From the NCBI GenBank assembly GCA_012797725.1, contig JAAZON010000007.1, positions 1 through 11,133 of the forward strand: 11,133 nucleotides of DNA. Direction: 5' to 3'. Below the pieces are notes generated by a model. That model searched no databases. It worked only from the letters and a program-made list of their open reading frames with translations, and was not told the origin of the DNA. Source of the DNA: SAR324 cluster bacterium. Its GTDB lineage: Bacteria > Bdellovibrionota > UBA2361 > JAAZON01. Both the position numbers and the translations under genes were made by a program. Numbering within the stretch: the first letter of the stretch is position 1; each line of letters opens with the position of its first letter. Shown one piece after another: positions 1 to 6,061 of this stretch.

Positions 1-304
1 TAGAGTCGCTATTTACTCTCTCATTTTTCAACACTGCACAATCTAGTCTCGTGAATGACATATGGCTCTGAATCTAAATTTCAAAAAAACACATCGTAGC
101 TCATCAAAAAGCTCGTGACATCAACAGATGACTCTGATTCCGCAGGATCCCATGATTTCGCAGACAAGCAAGCTTCGAAAAAGCTTAGCCTAGCGGAAGC
201 CTGACCCTCTATTTTCCAACATTCCGGAACTTAATAAGTAGATACAAAATACAGGCATAATATCCTGTATTCACGAGAAAAAATCAATGCAAACAAGATT
301 CTAC
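1..304. other. Intergenic region without a supported gene
   Basis: No reading frame here has a start, ribosome site and length that would support a gene. Two degenerate direct copies of a sequence are visible at 49-74 and 113-140: both begin TCGTGA and end in nearly the same 13 bases (ATGGCTCTGAATC and ATGACTCTGATTC). A duplicated HindIII-like hexamer, AAGCTT, at 170-175 and 181-186 forms a small hairpin. A perfect 8-bp palindrome follows at 248-271 and is listed separately. A minus-strand frame runs from an ATG at 61 off the left edge, but it is only about 20 codons long in the window and cannot be judged. Confidence 0.5.
248..271. repeat. Perfect inverted repeat, possible operator or hairpin
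   Basis: Arms AATACAGG (248-255) and CCTGTATT (264-271) are perfectly complementary around an 8-base AT-rich centre. The site lies about 110 bases upstream of the DUF5610 start and about 35 bases upstream of the sigma-28-like promoter. That position would suit a regulator-binding site. The half-sites point the opposite way to a LexA box (ACAG then CTGT rather than CTGT then ACAG), so I do not call it an SOS box. The role is inferred from symmetry and position only. Confidence 0.4.
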
Positions 305-331
305 TAAAGTCACCTTCTTTAAAGACGATAC
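305..331 (+). promoter_or_regulatory. Sigma-28 (FliA)-like promoter
   Basis: The -35 element TAAAGTCA (305-312) and the -10 element GACGATAC (324-331) are separated by exactly 11 bases. The enterobacterial FliA consensus is TAAAGTTT, 11 bases, GCCGATAA, so 12 of 16 positions agree, including the core TAAAG and CGATA. Transcription would begin near 338-342, about 40 bases before the DUF5610 start codon. This would place that gene in the late flagellar or motility regulon. The match is seen in the sequence; the regulation is inferred. Confidence 0.6.
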
Positions 332-379
332 TACACTCTGAAGCAAGCAAGCTAGCCACCTTTTGACAAGGAGTGTTGT

Positions 380-1012
380 ATGGAAAATCTCAGCGTCAGC
401 CAGTCAGGCAAAGCCCCAAATTACCATTCATATTATCGCGAAATGAAGCTTAGTCTTAATGCAGTGATAATTGAAAAATCATTCAAAAAGAACTCCCAAT
501 CTGATGACGATAACGATGTAGGTATAAATGACCTCTCCAAAGGTCTTTCAATAACTGCTCAAAACATCATTGACAAAATCAACGAGCTTCTTAAGGCAAA
601 ACTTCCAAATGGAGTACAAAGTCTAAAACATGATGAAGTTACCCCTGATGCTACTGCAGAAAGAATCGTAAGCGGCGTCACTGCATTTTTCGATGCTTAT
701 GCAAAGCAAAATCCCAATCTCGAAGGTGAAGAGCTTATCGCATCCTTCATGAAAGAAATTCGTTCGGGTGTCGATAAAGGATACGAAGAAGCTTTTAATA
801 TATTAGAAGGTCTTGGAGCCTTTGAATTTGATGGGGTGAAAGACGGGGTGCAACAGACGAAAGCTCTCATTGAATCAAAACTGCAAGCTTGGGAAAGCAC
901 CAAAAGAAAAGAGTTGGGGCTTGAGACACAGGTCACAGCATCGCAAGTATCATCTGAAGTCTCGTCCGATCTTCTAGTTCAAGCTGCAAATCAAGTGAGT
1001 GTTTATGCTTAA
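380..1012 (+). CDS. DUF5610 domain-containing protein
   Basis: A 210-aa soluble protein with no signal peptide or membrane helix. The start is well set: AAGGAG lies 6 bases before the ATG. Residues about 60-172 resemble the DUF5610 family, most clearly at 89-107 (TPDATAERIVSGVTAFFDAY region) and 137-147 (EAFNILEGLG), which look like an amphipathic helical domain. The N-terminal 50 residues are polar and Asp/Asn rich, and the C-terminal 35 residues are Ser/Val/Gln rich and probably disordered. The function of this family is not known to me. The sigma-28-like promoter just upstream suggests expression with flagellar genes. The gene is a single transcription unit, bounded by that promoter and a strong terminator at 1081-1127, and is surrounded by genes of opposite strand. 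Family assignment is from motif memory, not a search. Confidence 0.82.
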   Translation: MENLSVSQSGKAPNYHSYYREMKLSLNAVIIEKSFKKNSQSDDDNDVGINDLSKGLSITAQNIIDKINELLKAKLPNGVQSLKHDEVTPDATAERIVSGVTAFFDAYAKQNPNLEGEELIASFMKEIRSGVDKGYEEAFNILEGLGAFEFDGVKDGVQQTKALIESKLQAWESTKRKELGLETQVTASQVSSEVSSDLLVQAANQVSVYA

Positions 1013-1080
1013 TCAATTAATTAAATAAATTTTGAAAGGATATCTCTCCCAGAAATTGTGTGTGTTACTAGTGTTTGCTG

Positions 1081-1127
1081 AAGAAGCCGGTTGAGCCTAA
1101 ATGGTCTCCTCCGGCTTCTTTTTTTTT
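1081..1127 (+). terminator. Rho-independent terminator of the DUF5610 gene
   Basis: A perfect 10-bp stem, AAGAAGCCGG (1081-1090) with CCGGCTTCTT (1111-1120), runs straight into a T tract ending at 1127. The 20-base loop can fold further (GAGCC with GG-CTC around TAAAT), giving a long bulged hairpin. It lies about 70 bases after the DUF5610 stop codon. It also separates this gene from the convergent 84-aa gene that ends at 1164. Confidence 0.93.
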
Positions 1128-1163
1128 ATTCTAGCATCCGGATCTAAGGCGCTGCACCGAAAT

Positions 1164-1418
1164 CTAATCGATTCTAACTTTTTCAACCTTTGCCACTTTC
1201 TCGGCAAAAAGCCGCAAAGTCTGATTAATTGCCTTTCCCTTAAAATATTCCCTATCTTGATCCGTTCCCGGTTCCAGAATCAAAATATCTCCTTCGAAAT
1301 GATAAGCTGCCACTCTTCTCAATCTATCAAGAAGTCCCAGTTGAAGTTTGTCCTCAAGTTCATTCAGTAACTTTTCCCATAGTACAGGATTGTTGCCTTT
1401 ACTTGACTCGGAGCTCAT
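1164..1418 (-). CDS. Small protein resembling DnaA domain I / DnaX C-terminal domain
   Basis: An 84-aa acidic and basic mixed protein, ATG start preceded by AAGGAAGG at about 8 bases. After a short polar lead (1-11), residues 12-83 follow a pattern familiar from the N-terminal domain of DnaA and the C-terminal domain of the DnaX tau/gamma subunit. The pattern is an LWEKLLNELED helix, a second helix rich in Leu and Arg (LLDRLRRV), a beta hairpin (GDILILEPGT), then a helix and a last strand (LRLFAEKVAKVEKVRI). No AAA+ or DNA-binding domain is attached, so the protein would be a standalone interaction module. Such a protein could bind a replication partner or be a family of its own; the resemblance is weak and rests on pattern recognition. 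It lies downstream of the 95-aa gene with a 64-nt palindrome in between, so it may be separately controlled. Confidence 0.65.
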   Translation of the reverse strand: MSSESSKGNNPVLWEKLLNELEDKLQLGLLDRLRRVAAYHFEGDILILEPGTDQDREYFKGKAINQTLRLFAEKVAKVEKVRID

Positions 1419-1501
1419 AATTCAAACCTTCCTTAGAAAGACGAGAAAATGCAAAAAAACTTCCAGAGCGAACGCAACTGACCCGCATGCAAAAGACACA
1501 T

Positions 1502-1565
1502 GCCAGTCAGTGTATAACATAGAGCATGACCTACAATCATGCTATGTCATACACTGTGCTTTGGC
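1502..1565. repeat. 64-nt imperfect inverted repeat between two genes
   Basis: Left arm 1509-1529 (AGTGTATAACATAGAGCATGA) pairs with right arm 1537-1555 around the 7-base loop CCTACAA. The pairing has one mismatch and a two-base bulge. A further 4-bp stem, GCCA (1502-1505) with TGGC (1562-1565), closes it outside a small internal loop. Neither side has a run of T long enough for an ordinary terminator; the minus strand has only TTTT, 16 bases after the main stem. It sits between the 95-aa gene (stop at 1600) and the 84-aa gene (start at 1418). It could be an RNA processing structure, a mobile repeat (REP or MITE type) or a large operator. The structure is certain, the role is not. Confidence 0.75.
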
Positions 1566-1599
1566 AATTTTAATTCTCTATGCGAGATTATTACTCTAT

Positions 1600-1887
1600 T
1601 TAGAGTGCAATTTCTTGCACAGCATCTTGCTGCGCTGTTTCGGCTTGCATCAGGATGGCACTCTTGAGACTCTCATAATCGAGATCGAGTGCTTCACAGA
1701 TGAACTTGAATGTTAACGGAGCGTCCGATGGTTCATCTTCCATCAGCCATGACCTTGCCCCTTCTTTCAACTCTCCTTCACCACTAACATAATCCGTGAT
1801 TGCCCGCTGTAAAACAGCGGCTAAGAGTCTTTTCTCAGGAACATGTGCCCCTGCTGCTGGAATTTCCGAATTTGACCAACCCTTCAT
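1600..1887 (-). CDS. Small uncharacterised protein, paralogue of the gene at 3343-3690
   Basis: A 95-aa soluble protein, ATG start with GAGG about 10 bases upstream. The core, residues 17-81, shares a clear pattern with the 115-aa protein encoded at 3343-3690. The shared elements are PE-[KR]-x-x-L-x-x-AVL-x-x-AI, then a W-[LF] pair, then F-x-F-x-x-[IV]-CEAL, then an acidic or polar turn and a final Leu-rich helix. The present protein is shorter in the middle. I recognise this as a type of short protein seen in deltaproteobacterial-like genomes, often with a WF-S and FSF-VCE-LG signature, but I know no function. The arrangement of helices could hold a helix-turn-helix, which would fit a small regulator; that is a guess. 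Upstream lies the terminator-like hairpin at 1927-1971, so this gene probably has its own promoter. Confidence 0.72.
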   Translation of the reverse strand: MKGWSNSEIPAAGAHVPEKRLLAAVLQRAITDYVSGEGELKEGARSWLMEDEPSDAPLTFKFICEALDLDYESLKSAILMQAETAQQDAVQEIAL

Positions 1888-1926
1888 GTAGCTTATGCCT
1901 CAAAAAAATAAGTTGAGTACAACCAC

Positions 1927-1971
1927 AAAAAACTCAGACAAAAATCTCCCCCCTTTCTACCTGAGTCTGAG
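1927..1971 (-). terminator. Possible intrinsic terminator, minus strand
   Basis: On the minus strand CTCAGAC (1971-1965) pairs with GTCTGAG (1939-1933), followed at once by six T residues (1932-1927). The 25-base loop contains a G-rich run (complement of 1948-1953). A second CTCAG copy in the loop permits an alternative ACTCAG/CTGAGT stem, so two folds compete. It lies about 208 bases after the stop of the 328-aa gene and about 40 bases before the start of the 95-aa gene, where it could end the former transcript. The long loop lowers confidence. Confidence 0.5.
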
Positions 1972-2178
1972 AACAAACAACACCCTCAGGTGAATCCACC
2001 TTTTTTAAATTTTTCATTAAATTCAGCTGAGCATGACTGAAATGCCCAGGGGTATCTGAGCCTTACGCCTGACTTCTTAATAACAATAGAAAGCCTTTAA
2101 CGTAAGGATAAATTTTAAAGAATGAACATTCGCAAGTCAATGAAAAAATTTACACCAGAGTCACTGTTAATTTTTTTT
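1972..2178. other. Intergenic sequence with short inverted repeats
   Basis: Together with the preceding hairpin, this forms the 291-base gap between the 95-aa and 328-aa genes. It contains AGGTG-AATC-CACCT followed by T residues near 1988-2006, a terminator-like hairpin on the plus strand but with only 5 bp. It also contains a 7-bp pair, CCTTACG (2061-2067) with CGTAAGG (2101-2107), and the small palindrome GAATGAACATTC near 2121-2132. No gene, tRNA or convincing promoter is visible. Confidence 0.4.
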
Positions 2179-3165
2179 CTAATTTGACATATTGTGTATT
2201 TTCAATATGTTAAGACGCTCAAACAGATTCGGTGGACTTAAGAGTACGAATAGGCGAGCCTTAAGAAGCCCTATTAGCTTCTTTCTCATTAATTTTGACT
2301 TATGATCTAAACCCTTTTTCCTCTCTTGGAGCTTTTGTTCCGATTCGTTCAATTTCGTTAGGCTTTCCTTTGTTTTTAAGCAACGCTTTCTTAGCTCATT
2401 AAGTGTTTCCGCGAAGTATTCCATCGGATTTGATTGATTGCTAACTTGCACTTTAACACCAAGAGCATCTAACGCATCTCTCAGTTCCTTCATGTCCTGA
2501 AAAGTCCTGGGAAGCTCCTGTAACCTCGGTAAGCCTTCTAGAATCCCTTCCTCGTAAAACTCAAACTTTTGACTCTCGTTTTCCCTTCTGCGATTTGCAC
2601 CCTTAGTTTCGTCTTGAAAGCCAAGAAAAATTCGCAAGCTGTCTCTAACAGCAATGAATTCTGGAGCGATTCTCAGACGACTAGACTTAATTGCCAATAT
2701 TTGTTCATTAAGAAAATCCAAAGCAAGCATACTTGATTTTAATTCCTCAACTTGCCTGACTAATGGACTTTCACTCTCTGGATTCTCCAAATCCGACACT
2801 TCCTCCACTGTTCTTAAAAACCCAGTGTCAAGCTTTGACTGGAGTATCGCTGGATTATTTTGTTGCAATGCATCAAGTGCATCTAAAAACTTAAGCACAC
2901 TATTTTCAGGGACCCAAAGAAGTTTATGCTTTCTGTCAATTTTCTCAAAGATCTTCTCACTTACTGATAAATCAAAAAGACCCGGGGACGCCATTCTTGC
3001 ATCAGCAAAACGCTGTTGCTTAACATTCTCTCTTATCTCTCGTGCAAGCAGAGCCTTCGCATATTGATCCAGTGGTAATTGAACTATTCCTATAAACAAA
3101 ACAAGCAGCAGGATTGAAAGTCCACATAAACACCATGCCCACCACTTTGGTTTAGTTCTATTCAT
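2179..3165 (-). CDS. Membrane-anchored coiled-coil protein of unknown function
   Basis: A 328-aa protein. Residues 1-8 are basic (MNRTKPKW) and 9-30 form one hydrophobic helix, so it is probably anchored in the inner membrane with the rest in the periplasm (positive-inside rule). The remainder is almost all charged helix. Residues 88-160 are Leu/Glu rich, and 252-300 (LNELRKR, LTKLNESEQKL and following) look like a coiled coil. The end, 301-328, turns hydrophobic (RLFVLLSPPNLF) and could touch the membrane again. I recognise no enzyme motif. An in-frame TAG three codons upstream fixes the ATG as the first usable start, yet no good Shine-Dalgarno sequence precedes it (only CTATAGC). This suggests weak or leaderless translation. 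The 115-aa gene upstream ends at a terminator, so this is probably a single-gene unit. Confidence 0.75.
   Translation of the reverse strand: MNRTKPKWWAWCLCGLSILLLVLFIGIVQLPLDQYAKALLAREIRENVKQQRFADARMASPGLFDLSVSEKIFEKIDRKHKLLWVPENSVLKFLDALDALQQNNPAILQSKLDTGFLRTVEEVSDLENPESESPLVRQVEELKSSMLALDFLNEQILAIKSSRLRIAPEFIAVRDSLRIFLGFQDETKGANRRRENESQKFEFYEEGILEGLPRLQELPRTFQDMKELRDALDALGVKVQVSNQSNPMEYFAETLNELRKRCLKTKESLTKLNESEQKLQERKKGLDHKSKLMRKKLIGLLKARLFVLLSPPNLFERLNILKIHNMSN
2184..2213. repeat. Inverted repeat at the 3' end of the 328-aa gene
   Basis: TTGACATATTG (2184-2194) and CAATATGTTAA (2203-2213) pair at 10 of 11 positions around an 8-base loop. They lie inside the last codons of the minus-strand gene. 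The minus-strand RNA would carry a stem-loop ending just before the stop codon, with A rather than U following, so it is not an intrinsic terminator. It may protect the 3' end. On the plus strand the same bases contain TTGACA, 16 bases, TATGTT, which is promoter-like and would drive antisense RNA; chance is a fair alternative in such AT-rich DNA. Confidence 0.5.
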
Positions 3166-3225
3166 AAATAGCTATAGGAAAAACAAATCTGTTGCCTAAC
3201 CAAAATCTCGAGAATTAGAGTCTTT

Positions 3226-3270
3226 AAAAATAAACAGGCCAGTTCACCACTTTTCGCGTTGAACCGGCCT
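3226..3270 (-). terminator. Rho-independent terminator of the 115-aa gene
   Basis: On the minus strand AGGCCGGTTCA (3270-3260) pairs with TGAACTGGCCT (3246-3236), an 11-bp stem with one G-U pair and a 13-base loop. It is followed by GTTTATTTTT. Seen from the plus strand the same pair is an A-C mismatch, so the structure is asymmetric and favours minus-strand transcription. It lies about 70 bases after the stop of the 115-aa gene and about 60 bases before the start of the 328-aa gene. It therefore splits these two genes into separate units. Confidence 0.85.
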
Positions 3271-3317
3271 ATCATAGCTGGACATGGCAAAATTTGAAAT
3301 ACATGACTTTAGTCGCT

Positions 3318-3338
3318 GCGTGTGATGATTGCACACGC
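3318..3338 (-). repeat. Short GC-rich hairpin after the 115-aa gene
   Basis: GCGTGTG (3318-3324) and CACACGC (3332-3338) form a perfect 7-bp stem with a 7-base loop, only 4 bases beyond the stop codon at 3343. No T tract follows, so it is more likely a 3' stabilising or pausing structure ahead of the true terminator at 3226-3270 than a terminator itself. Confidence 0.5.
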
Positions 3339-3342
3339 GCGA

Positions 3343-3690
3343 TCAATCACGTTTTCTCATTTGCTTAAAATGTCGATTCTTGAAGGCGTTAATAATTCCC
3401 AGACGAAGATACTCAGGGTTAATACCCAAGGCTTCACAGACATTTTCAAATGAAAATACATACTCACGATCGTGGCTTAAAAACCAAACTTGCGTCTCCC
3501 GAAAGGCGGCTGCCTCTTCGGCACGACGAAAGCTCCTACCTGCTAAGAGTAGCTGAATTGCATCAAAGAGTACTGCGGACATAAGTGCTCGCTCTGGTCC
3601 TTCAGCAAAACCTGTGGCCTCCGAAAAATATTCAAATGGTTCTGAGTCTTCAAGATTCAAGAAAAGGAATTCAGTATTTAGCTCCAACAT
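3343..3690 (-). CDS. Small uncharacterised protein, paralogue of the gene at 1600-1887
   Basis: A 115-aa protein starting at ATG 3690, because AAAGGAG lies exactly 6 bases before it. The frame is open up to a TTG at 3825, but that start lacks a ribosome site and the extra 45 residues look non-coding. Residues 1-20 are hydrophobic and acidic in turn (LELNTEFLFLNLEDSE). The core, about 32-101, carries PERALMSAVLFDAI, then a WF pair with SHDREYVF, then FSFENVCEALGINPEYLRLGI. The same ordered pattern appears in the 95-aa protein at 1600-1887, so the two are paralogues. The C-terminal tail (NRHFKQMRKRD) is basic and could touch nucleic acid. The function of the family is unknown to me. The gene has its own terminator and is followed by an extra hairpin. 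Confidence 0.75.
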   Translation of the reverse strand: MLELNTEFLFLNLEDSEPFEYFSEATGFAEGPERALMSAVLFDAIQLLLAGRSFRRAEEAAAFRETQVWFLSHDREYVFSFENVCEALGINPEYLRLGIINAFKNRHFKQMRKRD

Positions 3691-3884
3691 CTTGAACTCC
3701 TTTGATTTTAAAAAAATATTTCTTCCGAACTTGGGATCCTCACAATCCCAGCTCTGTTTAAGATCAAAATCCCTTGGTTCACTTATCGAGACGTCCAGTT
3801 TGGCTCTCAAAATTAAGACGCCCAAGATTAAAAAACGGTGTGCTTTTTTTTATTTAAGCCCCTTTATTGAAGTCGAAAGGTCGC

Positions 3885-3909
3885 TGAGAAAACTGCTGTC
3901 ATTTTCTCA
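3885..3909 (-). repeat. Hairpin directly after the pseudo-ATPase stop
   Basis: TGAGAAAA (3885-3892) and TTTTCTCA (3902-3909) form a perfect 8-bp stem with a 9-base loop, starting 3 bases beyond the stop codon of the 702-aa gene. The minus-strand transcript has no U tract after it, so it may be a 3'-end stabiliser or a weak terminator. The bases beyond (3826-3860) are rich in runs of A and T but show no clear promoter or terminator. Confidence 0.5.
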
Positions 3910-3912
3910 AGA

Positions 3913-6021
3913 TTAATACGCATCAGAAGGCGTGAGAATATAACTATATAGGCCTAACTGAATGAACGTCCAAAGCAGCAAAGCCCCCACTATGGCTATT
4001 GGAGGCATCAGTCCCCAAAGTCCTAGAACTATCATTACAACACCAAGAGGAATAGATGTTCTCAAAATAAGGTGTCTTGCAAAAAGTTCTAGGCGACTCA
4101 GTCTAAACAGCCTAGGGATCAAATTAAGAGATCTCGAGAAAAATACAACATCTGATTGGTTAAAATCCCATTTATTTTTATTGAAATAGGTCATTCTAAG
4201 ATCCGCAGCCTCATATACTTGACTAGGATTCTCATCTGATACCAACAGAGCACACGGCTTAAGAAACTCAAGCCTTTCTTGAAAAACCTTATCAGATATA
4301 GCGCCAGTTATTGCCGAAAGCTCCAAACCAATTCTCTTACCCAATTCATCAACCACAGGATTTTCTTCCTTGCTAAGAAGTGAAAGTCGAAGTCCAAGAT
4401 TGTGAAGAGAATCATTTAATACTTTGCCGTCAATTTCAAAGGGGTTTTCCACCGCAAAGCGCGCAAGAAGCTGTTTCCCACAAGCCACGAAAAGCTCTTT
4501 CTCTCGCCTCCCTTCAACGCTATCAAGAGCATCAGAAAGCTCAAAATGCACGCCCTTCGCAAGTAAAACTTCTTCGCTCCCTAACAGAAATAAGGAATCT
4601 TGCAGCTTTCCTTGTAATCCATCGTCTTCAAGCTCTTCCCATTCTGACACTTCCTGAATAGACAAACTACGCTTCCCTTCAGCTATGAACTCTGCAAGAT
4701 CCTTGAACATTTGATTCTTAGACTTGCAAAACATGCTAAGCAACAAAGACCACATTGCCTTTTCATCAACACGTTCATCGAGCACCTTGAAATTCTTAAT
4801 TGCATATCTTCCTGGTGGTCTACTTGCAACATACTCAACAACGACATTCTTGATTCCACCTATTTTTGAAAAACACTCTAGGGGCTTCCCGCAGAAAATT
4901 CCTTCGCGCGCAAGTCTGCTAAAGACCGCGGAGAACCCCATTATAATCACATGAAGACCATGAACAACGAGACTCGCAAGCATGCCTGAAGCTATCACCC
5001 AAGAAATTTTTTCCAACGAAGCTCCTGTGCCAGTCCAGTATAATGCTGCACCAAAAGTAGCAAAGATAATCAAGACAAACGCGATTTGCTCTATACGTCG
5101 CAACTTTTCAATCTCTGGAACTATACCATTAAGACTTGCATTCATTTGTTCGAAATACCCAGCTATGTCTGAATTGAATGGAGTAGCTTCAGTTTGAACT
5201 ATGAAATTTCCTTCCAGCACCCGGGAGCCAGCATAAGTTCGGTCTCCGGCTTTCTTAAATTGCATACTAAGCGAAAAATCATGCCTTCGCTCACAAAAAC
5301 TTCCATGACCGGCAACGATAACAGAGTCAGCAGGCACTATTTCTCCAGGCTTCAAGGCAACTCGCATTTTCTTTTCTATCTTTTCTGTTGGGATTCGATT
5401 TGAGATCTTTTGGCCCTTATTAGCAAAACCTTCTTCATCTTGGGAAGCCAGAGTGCTGAATGGGGCAAGATCGCTTACTGAATATATACTATCTCTTCCA
5501 AAGGTCAGAAGTATTCTGCTCTCAAGAAAATCAACTAACGACAACAAAAAAATCGTGGTTATTGCAAGCTCTGCATGAAGTAATCCCTCACCCAAATAAA
5601 AGGTCGAAATCAAAGCTTGGGTAGCTCCCATAAATAGAGATAGCACTGCTATTAGTCTTAAGATTTTTGCTGACAACCTGAACGACTTTAAGGCATTTAA
5701 ACTAGGACGCCAGTATTGACGTATGCTTTGATACAACTGAGTGGCAAGCAGCAAGAGCAGTAAAATCACATAAGGAACCAAAAGACTTTTTCTGGCTTCC
5801 GGGCCTTTAAATAACACAAGTTCTGTTAATACGATGTTAACGCAAGCAAAAACTCCAACAGCGATACGATTGCCAGATGAAAGGTCTGTTGTTGAAGATG
5901 TGAATGGATAAGAAAAAATTCTCTTAAAAAAAGCGACTATGCGGCTAAGGATTCTTAGCCTCCCCTCGGTATTCTCAGCGAGTGCAATTTCTCGCATCTG
6001 CTCGCTTCCAATTCCATTCAT
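3913..6021 (-). CDS. P-type ATPase-like membrane protein lacking all catalytic motifs (pseudo-ATPase)
   Basis: A 702-aa protein with the plan of a P1B (heavy-metal) or KdpB-like P-type ATPase. Predicted helices lie near 52-74, 81-98, 121-143 and 150-166, then an actuator domain (about 185-305), helices 312-331 and 340-367, a P/N region (370-645), and helices 652-670 and 673-694. The actuator strand LKPGEIVPAD (223-232) and KKAGD (256-260) are kept. However, TGE is DFS (248-250), the membrane CPC is LVV (351-353), and the phosphorylation motif DKTGTLT reads EYVASRP, with Glu396 in place of the catalytic Asp. HP in the N domain is NQ (436-437), TGD is SKE (550-552), and GDGIND reads SDENPS (595-600). 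The P-domain lysine (SDK, Lys578) remains. The frame has no stop or shift, so it is a maintained protein, probably a scaffold, sensor or subunit. ATG 6021 is preferred to the TTG at 6027 because GAG lies 6 bases before it. The gene follows rpmG by 40 bases and may share its transcript. Confidence 0.8.
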   Translation of the reverse strand: MNGIGSEQMREIALAENTEGRLRILSRIVAFFKRIFSYPFTSSTTDLSSGNRIAVGVFACVNIVLTELVLFKGPEARKSLLVPYVILLLLLLATQLYQSIRQYWRPSLNALKSFRLSAKILRLIAVLSLFMGATQALISTFYLGEGLLHAELAITTIFLLSLVDFLESRILLTFGRDSIYSVSDLAPFSTLASQDEEGFANKGQKISNRIPTEKIEKKMRVALKPGEIVPADSVIVAGHGSFCERRHDFSLSMQFKKAGDRTYAGSRVLEGNFIVQTEATPFNSDIAGYFEQMNASLNGIVPEIEKLRRIEQIAFVLIIFATFGAALYWTGTGASLEKISWVIASGMLASLVVHGLHVIIMGFSAVFSRLAREGIFCGKPLECFSKIGGIKNVVVEYVASRPPGRYAIKNFKVLDERVDEKAMWSLLLSMFCKSKNQMFKDLAEFIAEGKRSLSIQEVSEWEELEDDGLQGKLQDSLFLLGSEEVLLAKGVHFELSDALDSVEGRREKELFVACGKQLLARFAVENPFEIDGKVLNDSLHNLGLRLSLLSKEENPVVDELGKRIGLELSAITGAISDKVFQERLEFLKPCALLVSDENPSQVYEAADLRMTYFNKNKWDFNQSDVVFFSRSLNLIPRLFRLSRLELFARHLILRTSIPLGVVMIVLGLWGLMPPIAIVGALLLWTFIQLGLYSYILTPSDAY

Positions 6022-6061
6022 TGACAACTCAAAGTAGGCATACTGCCACTATGAGAAAATT

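Noticed and set aside
1..61. Minus-strand partial gene running off the left edge from ATG 61
   Set aside because: Only about 20 codons visible, a weak ribosome site and no motif; it cannot be supported.
248..271. LexA (SOS) box
   Set aside because: The half-sites are inverted relative to CTGT-N8-ACAG, so the palindrome does not match the known operator.
1348..1716. Plus-strand 122-codon frame across the palindrome and two minus-strand genes
   Set aside because: Overlaps two better-supported genes and the inverted repeat, and has no protein likeness.
3691..3825. N-terminal extension of the 115-aa protein from a TTG at 3825
   Set aside because: No ribosome site before the TTG, while AAAGGAG lies 6 bases before the ATG at 3690, and the paralogue has no such extension.
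3826..3860. A-run and T-run around CGGTGTGC as a terminator
   Set aside because: The stem would be only A-T pairs with no GC core, too weak to call.
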